Below, piece by piece: positions 39,087 to 47,400 of a stretch of 64,000 bases of DNA. The position numbers and the translations under genes were made by a program. Source of the DNA: Brooklawnia propionicigenes (lineage in GTDB: Bacteria; Actinomycetota; Actinomycetes; Propionibacteriales; Propionibacteriaceae); assembly GCF_030297015.1 (NCBI RefSeq), contig NZ_AP028056.1, positions 2,924,939 to 2,988,938 on the forward strand. The letters run 5' to 3'. Each line of letters starts with the position of its first letter. Within the stretch, counting starts at the first letter, position 1. The notes under the pieces are model-generated. The model was not told where the DNA came from and searched no databases. It saw only the letters and a list, made by a program, of their open reading frames with translations.

Positions 39087-40580
39087 TCAGAAGAAGAACT
39101 GGTAGAGGCCGATGAGGCCCATCACTGTCATCAGTACCGAGGAAATGATCAGCAGCACCTGCAGGAACGGCTTCATCCGCAGTTGCTTGGGCAGCACCTT
39201 GTATTCGGTGAACAACAGGATGAATCCCCACAGGCCCAGGGCGAAGACGCCGCCCAGGAGGCCCGCGAAGGCGATCACGGTGGTGTAGCTGACGCCGGTG
39301 AAGGCCAGGAAGATCGCGACGCCGAGAGTGTAGGTGGCAACGCCCAGCTTCACCTTGACCCAGTTGGCCGGGTTGGCGACGGCCGGGAATGCAGGCGCGA
39401 AGGCCTCCCGGAATGTGTAGGGGTACGTCGTGGTCAGCAGGGCCTGTTGCGAGCCCCAGAACACTGCCCACATGGCCACCATGTACAGGTACTTCAGCAC
39501 GGGATGAATAGTGGTGAAGAACGCGGCTTGTGCGGTCAGGATGTTGTTGTTGCCAGGAACTTCCTGCAGGCCGTCGGTGCCGAGGATGACAACGCCGAGA
39601 ACCATGAAGGTGATCGCGAAGATGCCGACTGCAGTAAAGGAGCTGACCGAGTCGATCTTGACGGCCTTGACGCCGTGGCCCGACCTCGCCAGGTTCTCCT
39701 CGTCCATGGCGATCGGAATGAGCTCGCCCTTGCCCAGCGCCTGCAGTTGCAGGTTGATGTCGGCATTGTCGGCGCGGCCGAGCATGCCCCAGGTCTTCTC
39801 GCGGAAGGTGCCGATATAGCCGATGTAGTCGTAGATGCCGCCGCCGAGAGCACCGATGTAGGCCAGAATCTCAACGGGAATGGCGACTGCCGCCACGTCC
39901 GGGAACTTCTGCTGGACCCATTCAGGGTATGCGGAGGGGATCTCCGGCAAGAACAGGCCGCGCACCATAGCACCGAGATCGGGCTGCGAGACGATGAGCG
40001 CGACGACCGAGAAGAAGACCAACAGACCAACGACGGCCGTCTGCAGGTTCTCGACAAAGCTGAAGTTCTTGACCCACAACGTCACGTAGGCGATGAGGCT
40101 CCAGGCGATGCCGGCCCACAGCCAAGGTTCCTGTGAGCCGGTGATGACCCAGGGAGTCCACTGGCTGAGGGCGAGAATGTAGGCGACGCTCCAAGCCGGG
40201 AAGCAGACGGCGGCCAGCGTGCCGAAGAAGACAGCCAGCCAGTGCCGGCCGATTCCCCGCTGCCCGACGCCGGGCAGCAGATGACCCATGCGTGCGAAGG
40301 GATGCTCGCCGGTGATGACCATGTAGCGCCCGGCGGCGTAGGTGACGGTGGCCTTGAAGATGGCACCGAGGACGAATGTCCACAAGATGGTGTAGCCGAA
40401 GACTGCGCCGCCTCGAGTGGCTTGGAAGACCTCGCCATTGCCGATCGTCACAGAAGCCAGGATGAATCCCGGCCCCACGATGCTGGCTAAGTCGAGGAAT
40501 CGCTTGGAAGCAAGTTTCGGGTCTTGCTCGGGATACCGCAAGGGCTCCAGTATGGGTGTCGTTTCAACCCCAGTACTCAT
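39087..40580 (-). CDS. Nramp-fold membrane transporter lacking the metal-binding motifs
   Basis: The 497-residue protein has 11-12 hydrophobic segments and the Nramp-family beginning GPGFILASVTIG. In metal transporters helix 1 carries DPGN and helix 6 carries MPH. Here the corresponding regions are IGNGE (about residues 46-50) and GGGIYDY (about 246-252), so the metal-coordinating Asp, Asn, Met and His are not seen. The gene heads a sugar-catabolic unit, so I infer an organic substrate for the pathway rather than Mn or Fe. ATG 40580 has AAAGGAG seven bases upstream. A divergent Nramp relative with altered metal specificity remains possible. Confidence 0.75.
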   Translation of the reverse strand: MSTGVETTPILEPLRYPEQDPKLASKRFLDLASIVGPGFILASVTIGNGEVFQATRGGAVFGYTILWTFVLGAIFKATVTYAAGRYMVITGEHPFARMGHLLPGVGQRGIGRHWLAVFFGTLAAVCFPAWSVAYILALSQWTPWVITGSQEPWLWAGIAWSLIAYVTLWVKNFSFVENLQTAVVGLLVFFSVVALIVSQPDLGAMVRGLFLPEIPSAYPEWVQQKFPDVAAVAIPVEILAYIGALGGGIYDYIGYIGTFREKTWGMLGRADNADINLQLQALGKGELIPIAMDEENLARSGHGVKAVKIDSVSSFTAVGIFAITFMVLGVVILGTDGLQEVPGNNNILTAQAAFFTTIHPVLKYLYMVAMWAVFWGSQQALLTTTYPYTFREAFAPAFPAVANPANWVKVKLGVATYTLGVAIFLAFTGVSYTTVIAFAGLLGGVFALGLWGFILLFTEYKVLPKQLRMKPFLQVLLIISSVLMTVMGLIGLYQFFF

Positions 40581-40836
40581 CGGATCGCTCCTTTGTGACC
40601 GGGGAGCTGCGCCGGTTGCGACAGCTCCAGAGGCCCGGTGGTCCATCCTTGGCCGCACTGGCCGGAGAACCGCTGGGTGTGGGACGCCGCGCATCGCGCG
40701 ACGCTGGAGAATGCAGAGTCGTCTGCTTGTGAGTCTTCCGGCACCTGGAACAGGCCCACCGGGGTCGTAGTCCGAATCACTGGCAACGCTGCCTCCTTCA
40801 TGGGCTACAACTGGTCTCCTGCGTCCAGGTGCAGCG

Positions 40837-40854
40837 CCTATATGCTACATACAA
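40837..40854 (+). promoter_or_regulatory. shared catabolic-island motif, copy B
   Basis: CCTATATGCTACATACAA on the plus strand lies 257 bp upstream of the transporter start. It shares CCTATA and CAA with copies A and C. Confidence 0.45.
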
Positions 40855-41054
40855 CGCGCCCGTCAGCGCAAGGTCACCCCAGCCCTCCCGGTTCGGCGAT
40901 TCAAAAAGAGTGTCACTAGGTGATATACGAACTGATCTTGCGCTCGACGGGCCATTTCCGGCGAGCATAGCATCCGTCTGCCCAGCTACTGGTCACGGCT
41001 GGCGCAGAAAATCGTATGCAAAAGCACTCACTCAGGGTCGAATCGTGTGAACTT

Positions 41055-41072
41055 CCTATAGCATTGACTCAA
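41055..41072 (+). promoter_or_regulatory. shared catabolic-island motif, copy C
   Basis: CCTATAGCATTGACTCAA on the plus strand lies 117 bp upstream of the rightward dehydrogenase gene. Its first 10 bases are identical to copy A. Confidence 0.5.
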
Positions 41073-41188
41073 TCAACTGGTCACCGACCGACCACTGACT
41101 GCTGACCCGCGTGAAGATCAAGGCACCGACGCCGCGCTGGCGTCGGGGCGATGAGGGACCGCAGTCGCTTCAGAAGGGAAGCAACTTC

Positions 41189-42142
41189 ATGGCCATCAAC
41201 ACCATTGCTCTGGTGGGCGCGGGTTACATGGGCGGCGGGATCGCTCAGGTTTTCGCGATCGCTGGGCACCCCGTCATCCTGGCGGACGCCGACGCCGAAC
41301 TTACGAAAAGGAACCTTGCCCGGCTGATCGCCGAGGCCAAGGACTGGGAAGGGCGGGGCCTTTTCCTGCCCGGCCAGGCTGCACTTGTCGAGAAGCATCT
41401 CAGCGCGGCGCCGAGCATCGAGGAAGCTGTTGCCGATGCCGATTACATCCAGGAGGCCGTGCCGGAGAAGCCCGAGATCAAAGACGCCGTGTTGCGACGC
41501 ATCGAGGCTGCCGCTCGTCCGGACGCGATCATCGCGTCCAATACCTCGACGCTACCGATCGGCGGTCTTGCCAAGTCACTGAACAAGGCCGACCGCTTCC
41601 TGGGCGTCCACTTCTCGAACCCATCGCCGTTCATTCCCGGCGTCGAGGTGATCTTGCACGCAGGAACCGACGAGTCACTGGTGCCCGAGGTCGAAGAACT
41701 CGTCCGCTCGACCGGGAAGCTGACCGCGCGGCTCAGTGATTCGCCCGGCTTCGTGCTCAACCGCCTGCAGTATGCGCTGCTCAAGGAGGCCATCAGCATC
41801 GTCGATGACGGGGTAGCCAGCGCCGAGGACGTCGATATCATCACCCGTACCACCTTCGGATTCCGGCTGCCGTTCTTCGGCCCGTTCGCGATCGCCGACA
41901 TGGCCGGCCTGGATATCTATCTCGACTGCTTCAAGACCTTTGAGGACAACTTCGGCGAGCGTTTCGCGACGCCCGAAGGGCTCAAGAAACTCGTCGCCGA
42001 GGGTCATCTGGGCACCAAGTCGGGTGGCGGCTTCGTGATCCCGGCCGGCGACACCACCGACCTGGTGGCCTACCGCAACACCGCCTACGCACGGCTGCAG
42101 CAGCTGCTTGCCGAGCTCGGTGAGGCTCCAGGCGTCAAGTAA
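41189..42142 (+). CDS. 3-hydroxyacyl-CoA-dehydrogenase-family oxidoreductase
   Basis: The 317-residue protein has the NAD-binding GAGYMGGG (residues 10-17) and all the active-site positions of the 3HCDH family: SNTS (about 117-120), His141 in GVHFSNP, Glu153 in PGVEV and Asn191 in FVLNRL. The C-terminal helical domain is present. The family also includes L-gulonate 3-dehydrogenase and L-carnitine dehydrogenase, so in this sugar-gene setting a 3-hydroxy sugar-acid dehydrogenase is more likely than a fatty-acid enzyme. ATG 41189 follows a GAAGGGAAG site. The TIM-barrel gene follows 50 bp later. Confidence 0.8.
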   Translation: MAINTIALVGAGYMGGGIAQVFAIAGHPVILADADAELTKRNLARLIAEAKDWEGRGLFLPGQAALVEKHLSAAPSIEEAVADADYIQEAVPEKPEIKDAVLRRIEAAARPDAIIASNTSTLPIGGLAKSLNKADRFLGVHFSNPSPFIPGVEVILHAGTDESLVPEVEELVRSTGKLTARLSDSPGFVLNRLQYALLKEAISIVDDGVASAEDVDIITRTTFGFRLPFFGPFAIADMAGLDIYLDCFKTFEDNFGERFATPEGLKKLVAEGHLGTKSGGGFVIPAGDTTDLVAYRNTAYARLQQLLAELGEAPGVK

Positions 42143-42192
42143 CACTTTGCCGGACACAGCAAACCTGCCTATCAAGAGGAAGACAGTAGACA

Positions 42193-43125
42193 ATGTCGAA
42201 GTACAACCCGGACAATTGGCCGATCGCCTGCCCCATGCTGGTCTTCGGCGGGCTCGACTCGAAAGGCGGTCCCATTCAGGATGCGGATGCCTCCGAATGG
42301 CACGCGCAGATGAAGGAGGTCGCCGACCTCGGCTTCACCGAACTGGATCCGCTGGATGTATGGGTGCGAGTCGGCGATCTTTCGCCGCAGCGGTTGGACG
42401 AGTTCAAGCAGGCCTTGGCCGACACCGGGCTCACTGTTCCGGGTATCTCCACCTCCCGTAAGTCGGTGGTCGATGCCAGGCGCGGCGACGAGTACCTGGC
42501 TTATGGCCACCGGGTCATCGATGCGGCAGTGTCGCTGGGCGCGGAGGTAGTTTCGTTCGGCTTCTTCCAGGCCACTACGCCGGCCCAGAACGCCGCCGTG
42601 TGGTTCTGGCTGGCGCAGGGGCACAAGGACTCGGCTGACCCAGCGATCTACGAACTGGCGGTCGACCGCATCCGCGAACTCGCTGTGCATGCCGAATCCG
42701 TGGGTATCCAGATCACCTTGGAGATGTATGAGGATACCTATCTGGGAAGCTCGGACGGCTGCGTGAAGTTCGTCACCGATGTCAATCACCCAGCTTGCGG
42801 GCTGAACCCCGATCTGGGCAATCTGGTGCGGTTGCATCGTCCCTTGGAGCCGGTGACCGAGGCATTCGAGAAGATGCTGCCGTACACGAACTACTGGCAC
42901 ATCAAGAACTACACTCGCGATTTCGATCCGGCCACCGGAGCCTATGCGACTCATCCGGCTCCACTGCCGGGCGGGTACGTGAACTATCGGCCGATCATCG
43001 CCCGGGCCCTCGAACTCGGCTTCGAGATGCCGTTCATGGTGGAGCACTACGGGTCGGATTCGCTGTGGAATCTTGCGCAGTCGCGCGAGTACATCCGTTC
43101 GGTGCTGCGGGCCAAGATGGCCTGA
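42193..43125 (+). CDS. xylose-isomerase-like TIM-barrel sugar isomerase/epimerase
   Basis: The 310-residue protein has the AP-endonuclease-2/xylose-isomerase-like barrel. Candidate metal ligands at barrel ends are Glu177 in ITLEMYED, Asp207 in LNPDLGN, His236 in YWHIKN and Glu284 in MVEHYG. Members isomerise or epimerise free or phosphorylated sugars, including EryC-type tetrulose-phosphate enzymes and apiose isomerase. It is co-transcribed with the upstream dehydrogenase and followed by a strong terminator. Whether the substrate is free or phosphorylated cannot be told. Confidence 0.85.
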   Translation: MSKYNPDNWPIACPMLVFGGLDSKGGPIQDADASEWHAQMKEVADLGFTELDPLDVWVRVGDLSPQRLDEFKQALADTGLTVPGISTSRKSVVDARRGDEYLAYGHRVIDAAVSLGAEVVSFGFFQATTPAQNAAVWFWLAQGHKDSADPAIYELAVDRIRELAVHAESVGIQITLEMYEDTYLGSSDGCVKFVTDVNHPACGLNPDLGNLVRLHRPLEPVTEAFEKMLPYTNYWHIKNYTRDFDPATGAYATHPAPLPGGYVNYRPIIARALELGFEMPFMVEHYGSDSLWNLAQSREYIRSVLRAKMA

Positions 43126-43142
43126 TCACTGATCAGCGGCAG

Positions 43143-43175
43143 ACGCCCCTCCGGAGATTCCGGAGGGGCGTTTTT
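43143..43175 (+). terminator. terminator of the rightward catabolic pair
   Basis: A perfect 13-bp stem (43143-43155 with 43159-43171) with a 3-base loop runs into TTTTT. Confidence 0.92.
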
Positions 43176-43180
43176 CGTCG

Positions 43181-44470
43181 TCAGTCCAGCGGGGCGGAGG
43201 CCGGGAACAGATCGCCGTTCTCGTCGAATTCCAGTTCGGCCGGTTCGGTCAGCTGGGTGAGTGCCGGATTCGCGGCGACCTCGTCCAGCAGGGGTTCGGA
43301 AACCCAGATCTCGGCCACATCGAGGGTATCGACGATGCGGACGATACGAGCCTTACTCGGGTCCGGAAGCAAAGTCAGCCGTGTCGCGCATTGCAGCGCC
43401 ATCTTCTGGTTCGCCATGAACGGGGCGATTCGTGAGCCGGCGATGCCGTTCGATGTCACACCATTGGTGAACATCGCGACGAAGTCGATCTGGTTGAACA
43501 GCCGGGCCGTGGTGATGTCGGCCAGGCCGATGCCGGTCGCATTTCCGTGCGATTCGGGCGTCAGATCGAGCACCACGATCTGGTTGACGTTCATTTCGGG
43601 ATTCTTGACCCCGATCAGCGAGCGCCCGAGCACATTCGGATCCATGCCATCACCGGAGATGTTCTTGCCCATGTAGTCGACGACCAGCACATCGATATCG
43701 TGGATCAACAGTTTCGGCAGATGCCGACGCGATTCTTCGAGCAGCGTGGGTTCGGTCTGCTCGATCTTGCCGGTTTCGATCAGCACGACATCGCGGGTCT
43801 GATCGAGCGAGTTCTCCAGTACACCGACTCCGAAGATGATGTTGCCCCTCTCGAACATCACCGGCGCGATCGTCTGGATCATCTTGCCCGCCATGTGCAG
43901 GCCACGGGAGTGCGCCTGCAGAGCGCCGCGGTGCTTGCCGACGCCGATGGCGGCCATCTTCATCAGGCCCGACTCGATCGGCCCGACGATATCGGTGTGC
44001 GCCTTGATCCGGTTGCACAAGATCAATCCGTCGCAGGCCAGCGCATCGGAGGAGAAGAGCACCTTCAGCCCGTCCACCTCGCCCAGCTCGGTGACGTCGA
44101 GGCTGGAGATGATCTCGCAGCCGGTCGCCTCCGGGGTGAAACCCATGCCGAGCAGCATCTGCCGCTGTCCATCGGCCGTGGCCCCGCCATGGCTGCCCAT
44201 GGCGGGGATGATCACCGCAGAGGCACCCTTCGACTTCACCCAATCGGCCAGCGTGCGAACGATCAGCGGCATATTCGCGATGCCGCGGCTGCCGACCGTG
44301 ATCCCGATCCGCTGCCCGGGCTTGACGGTATCGGCGAACTCCGGTTCGGCGAGTTGCTCATTGATGCGTCCCGCAACGTCGTCGAGCCGCGGGGCCTGCA
44401 GATCCTGATGAACCCTGGCGAACCGAGGCAGTGCGATGTCGTCAAGAATCAGATTGAGTGAGTTCGTCAC
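43181..44470 (-). CDS. DUF2088 (LarA N-terminal domain-like) protein
   Basis: The 429-residue protein belongs to the DUF2088 family that includes the nickel-pincer lactate racemase LarA. It shows ITVGSRGIANMP near residue 52, PAMGSHGGAT (about 90-99), NRIKAHTDIVGPIESGLMKM (key Lys, His and Asp; about 148-167) and IGVGKHRGA. Some LarA relatives racemise or epimerise other 2-hydroxy acids, and DUF2088-only members are uncharacterised. No larB, larC or larE cofactor genes are in the window. GTG 44470 has GGAG upstream, 16 bp after the kinase gene, so it forms an operon with the DhaK-DhaL fusion. Epimerisation of a hydroxy acid is inference. Confidence 0.75.
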   Translation of the reverse strand: MTNSLNLILDDIALPRFARVHQDLQAPRLDDVAGRINEQLAEPEFADTVKPGQRIGITVGSRGIANMPLIVRTLADWVKSKGASAVIIPAMGSHGGATADGQRQMLLGMGFTPEATGCEIISSLDVTELGEVDGLKVLFSSDALACDGLILCNRIKAHTDIVGPIESGLMKMAAIGVGKHRGALQAHSRGLHMAGKMIQTIAPVMFERGNIIFGVGVLENSLDQTRDVVLIETGKIEQTEPTLLEESRRHLPKLLIHDIDVLVVDYMGKNISGDGMDPNVLGRSLIGVKNPEMNVNQIVVLDLTPESHGNATGIGLADITTARLFNQIDFVAMFTNGVTSNGIAGSRIAPFMANQKMALQCATRLTLLPDPSKARIVRIVDTLDVAEIWVSEPLLDEVAANPALTQLTEPAELEFDENGDLFPASAPLD

Positions 44471-44486
44471 AGGTTTCTCCTACAGG

Positions 44487-46223
44487 TCAGTTCGTCTCGG
44501 ACGCGAATAGATCCGCATCGCCCAGAGCCCGCATCAGCATGCAGAATGATGTTGCTCCCGGGTCGGGCACGCCCAGAGATTTTTCACCGAGCACACGCGA
44601 GCGCCCGAGCTTCGACACGAAATCCGCGGTCCGGTCTGCGGCGCTCTGCGCAGCGGTGGTTGCCTGCTGCCAGGCTTCGGCCAGTGGGACGCCTTCGGCC
44701 TGCTTGGCACTGAGGGTGTCGGCGAAGGGAATGAGCGCGTCCACCATCGTCTTGTCGCCGACCGTAGCGCCGCCCAGCCGCTGCACCGCGTCGACCGCGT
44801 CGCGCACCCCGGTCACGATGGCCTGCGGTGACGCCGGGGTCTCATCGCCCAGCGCCCTGCCGAAGGCGGTCAGTATGGCGCCCCACAGCGCTCCGGACGT
44901 GCCGCCCGCACTTTCGGACCACTGGGCGCCGGCACGCACCAGCAAGGTGCCCGCGCCGGCACCTGCCTCGGCCGCCCGATGGGCGGCCTCCACGGCGCCG
45001 GTAGCGCCGTAGCGCATGCCCTGGCCATGATCGCCGTCCCCGGCGATCGCATCCAACTTGCCCAACTCGGCTTCGTTGTCGATCGTCACCTGCTTGATGA
45101 CCTCCAGCCCCTTCACCACCTGGGCCGCCAGCGCCTGGGAGGCTTCGCTGCCCGGGGTGATCGGAGTCTCGGCCTGGTCGGTGTCATCGCTGACCTGGCG
45201 TTCGGCTCGCTCGGCGACCGCGCCGCGTCGCAGCGCGATGGTATCGACCGGATCGCACCACAACTCCTCCAGCTCATCGTCGAGGAAGGTGATGGTCAGT
45301 GAGATGCCGGCCATGTCCAGGCTGGTCATCAGTTCGCCGACCTCCGGCAGCACCGGGGTGACACCCGCGTCGGTCAGCCGCTCGGCGACTCGGTTCCAGA
45401 CCACATAGAGCTCTTCGCACTTGACCGTGCCGAGCCCGTTCAGCAGGACGATCGCCCTACCGGAGTAGCCCTCGGTACCGATCTCCAAAGCTTCCGCCAT
45501 GACGCCATCCACCAGCAGATCGGCGATCTGGCTCGCGGTGCCCATCGGCACCTCGTAGACTCCCGGCTCTCCGTGCACGCCCAGCCCGACCGACATCTGA
45601 CCGGCGGGGACATGGAACAGCGGCTCCGCGGCGCCCGGCAGCGTGCAGCCGTCGAAGGCCACGCCGAGCGAGCGGGTGCGATCATTGGCTCGCCAGGCGA
45701 GTTCGGTGACCTCGTCGATGGTGTGGCCGCGCTCGGCGGCGGCGCCGGCAATCTTGAAGACGACCACATCGCCGGCCACGCCGCGGCGTTTGCGGGTGTC
45801 ATCGCGAGGTCCGGAGGCCACGTCGTCGGAGACCTCGATGGTGCGCACGTCGTAGCCCTCGGCGCGCAGACGTTCGGCGGCCTGGCCGAAATGCAGCACA
45901 TCGCCGGCGTAGTTGCCATAGGTGATGATGATGCCGCCACCGTTGTCGGCGGCCTTCGCGACGGAGTAGGCCTGGGAGGCAGACGGTGAGGCGAAGATAT
46001 TGCCACAGACCGCGCCATGGGCCATGCCGGGCCCGACCCAGCCTGCGAAGGCGGGAAAGTGACCGGAACCGCCACCGACGATCACCGCCACCTGGCCGTC
46101 GGGGCTGGCGGTGGCGCGCACGACACCGCCATGCACTGCCTTCACATACTGCGGGTAGGCCGTCGCCATCCCGGACACAGCTTCGAGCGCGAAGTTGGAC
46201 GGATCGTTGAACACACGAGTCAT
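44487..46223 (-). CDS. DhaK-DhaL fusion kinase (dihydroxyacetone/erythrulose kinase type)
   Basis: The 578-residue protein joins a DAK1 substrate domain (about 8-330) and a DAK2 ATP domain (about 375-575; LDAIAGDGDHGQG holds the Mg-ATP aspartates). This is the ATP-dependent single-chain type. His217 in LGVHGEPG is the residue that covalently binds the ketose. The usual GSGHEPAH motif reads GSGHFPAF (about 52-59), so Glu and the second His are replaced by Phe, which suggests a pocket different from that of ordinary dihydroxyacetone kinase. Erythrulose kinases of tetritol pathways belong to this family. GAGGAG precedes ATG 46223. Confidence 0.88.
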   Translation of the reverse strand: MTRVFNDPSNFALEAVSGMATAYPQYVKAVHGGVVRATASPDGQVAVIVGGGSGHFPAFAGWVGPGMAHGAVCGNIFASPSASQAYSVAKAADNGGGIIITYGNYAGDVLHFGQAAERLRAEGYDVRTIEVSDDVASGPRDDTRKRRGVAGDVVVFKIAGAAAERGHTIDEVTELAWRANDRTRSLGVAFDGCTLPGAAEPLFHVPAGQMSVGLGVHGEPGVYEVPMGTASQIADLLVDGVMAEALEIGTEGYSGRAIVLLNGLGTVKCEELYVVWNRVAERLTDAGVTPVLPEVGELMTSLDMAGISLTITFLDDELEELWCDPVDTIALRRGAVAERAERQVSDDTDQAETPITPGSEASQALAAQVVKGLEVIKQVTIDNEAELGKLDAIAGDGDHGQGMRYGATGAVEAAHRAAEAGAGAGTLLVRAGAQWSESAGGTSGALWGAILTAFGRALGDETPASPQAIVTGVRDAVDAVQRLGGATVGDKTMVDALIPFADTLSAKQAEGVPLAEAWQQATTAAQSAADRTADFVSKLGRSRVLGEKSLGVPDPGATSFCMLMRALGDADLFASETN

Positions 46224-46346
46224 CGACGACTCCTCAGATACGGACGCGGCCTGCGTCTGGGTAAATGGTTACTCGGTTCGGTATTCGCTTCTACGGGAAT
46301 CCCGGGCAGCCGGCCAGACTCGGACCGGCCGTGCTGGGCACTGAAT

Positions 46347-46352
46347 ATCATA
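46347..46352 (-). promoter_or_regulatory. candidate -10 element upstream of the DhaK-DhaL gene
   Basis: TATGAT on the minus strand lies in an AT-rich patch of the 253-bp gap, about 125 bp upstream of the kinase start. A clear -35 is not visible. Confidence 0.35.
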
Positions 46353-46476
46353 CACGATCCATGGCTTGCGGTGCCGCAGCGGCCGCCGGTCAGGGTGGCC
46401 GGGCAGCGCAACGGGCCGCCGCCCGCAAGGGCAACGACCCGTCGTCGCTATATGGAGTGGCGCAGTTCGCGGCTCC

Positions 46477-47400
46477 TTAGAACGCGCTCACTCGCCGGAA
46501 GATGCTCTCGGCATCGATGCCCGCATTGGCCAGTAGGCCGTCGTAGGGGCCGGCGGGCTGGTAGGCGTGCGGCACGCCGATCGGCAGCAGCCTGGCGGGT
46601 TGTTCGCGGCAGAGCAGTTCGGCGACGGCACCGGCCAGGCCACCGGTCTCGTAGTGCTCTTCGACAGTGACCACCGCACCGGTGCGCGCTGCCGAAGCAC
46701 AGATGAGTTCGGCGTCCAGGTGCGAGGGCGTCGGCATGCCGATCAGATCGACCGAGATATCGGCCGCGGCGAGCTGCTCGACCGCGGCGACGGTCTGCAC
46801 CGATTCGTAGCCCGTGGTGATGATGGTGACATCCGAGCCGTCACGCAGGTGGCGGCCCTTGCCGATCTCGACGGGTTCCTCGGGGAACAGATCCGGCAGG
46901 CCCTGGGCGCCGATCCGCATGTAGGTCGGTCCGACGTGGTCGAGCATCGCGGCCACGCAGCTGCGGATCTCACCGGGATCGCTGGGGGCGAAGACCACCA
47001 GGCCGGGGATCATGCGCATGATGGCGTAATCCTCGAGGGAGTGGTGGGTAGCCCCCAGATCCGCATAGGTGAATCCGCCGTTGCGTCCGACGATCTTGGC
47101 GTTCTGGCCCATGTAGCCCAGGTCGTTGCGCACCATTTCGTAGCTGCGCGACGTCACGAACGGGGCGATGGCGGCGAAGACGGGAATCAATCCCGTGGTG
47201 GCCAGACCGGAGGCGATACCGGTGACGCCCTGCTCCATGATGCCGAATTCGAAGTAGCGCTCGGGATAGGCCTTGGCGAAATCGCCGAAGCCCGAACTCT
47301 TGCCGGAGTCTGCCGACAGCACCACGATGCGGTCGTTGTCCGCGGCAATGGCGGTCACCGCGCGTCCGAATTCCTTGCGGGGGTCGGTCAGCTGACTCAT
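46477..47400 (-). CDS. transketolase, C-terminal subunit
   Basis: The 307-residue protein carries the pyrimidine-binding and C-terminal domains of transketolase. Glu56 in FGIMEQG is the catalytic glutamate that activates thiamine diphosphate. Together with the gene upstream it forms a two-subunit transketolase, which moves a two-carbon ketol unit between sugar phosphates. The ATG overlaps the stop of the N-terminal subunit gene as ATGA. Split transketolases of this kind are common in dedicated catabolic pathways, for example apulose-4-phosphate transketolase. Confidence 0.92.
   Translation of the reverse strand: MSQLTDPRKEFGRAVTAIAADNDRIVVLSADSGKSSGFGDFAKAYPERYFEFGIMEQGVTGIASGLATTGLIPVFAAIAPFVTSRSYEMVRNDLGYMGQNAKIVGRNGGFTYADLGATHHSLEDYAIMRMIPGLVVFAPSDPGEIRSCVAAMLDHVGPTYMRIGAQGLPDLFPEEPVEIGKGRHLRDGSDVTIITTGYESVQTVAAVEQLAAADISVDLIGMPTPSHLDAELICASAARTGAVVTVEEHYETGGLAGAVAELLCREQPARLLPIGVPHAYQPAGPYDGLLANAGIDAESIFRRVSAF

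Larger units (their letters stand above)
40581..41188. promoter_or_regulatory. 608-bp divergent control region of the catabolic island
   Basis: No supported gene lies here. It contains copies B (40837-40854) and C (41055-41072) of the 18-bp motif, and an AT-rich patch at 41040-41080 that stands out from the high-GC surroundings. A 74-codon leftward frame that ends at the transporter start shows random-looking composition and is not annotated. Confidence 0.6.

Noticed and set aside
38379-40136. 585-codon rightward frame across the transporter and aldolase genes
   Set aside because: Antisense to three features including a hairpin; Glu/Asp/His-rich with no recognisable motif.
40577-40801. 74-codon leftward frame whose TGA overlaps the transporter ATG
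   Set aside because: The coupling geometry is attractive, but it has no ribosome binding site and a random-looking composition; kept only as part of the control region.
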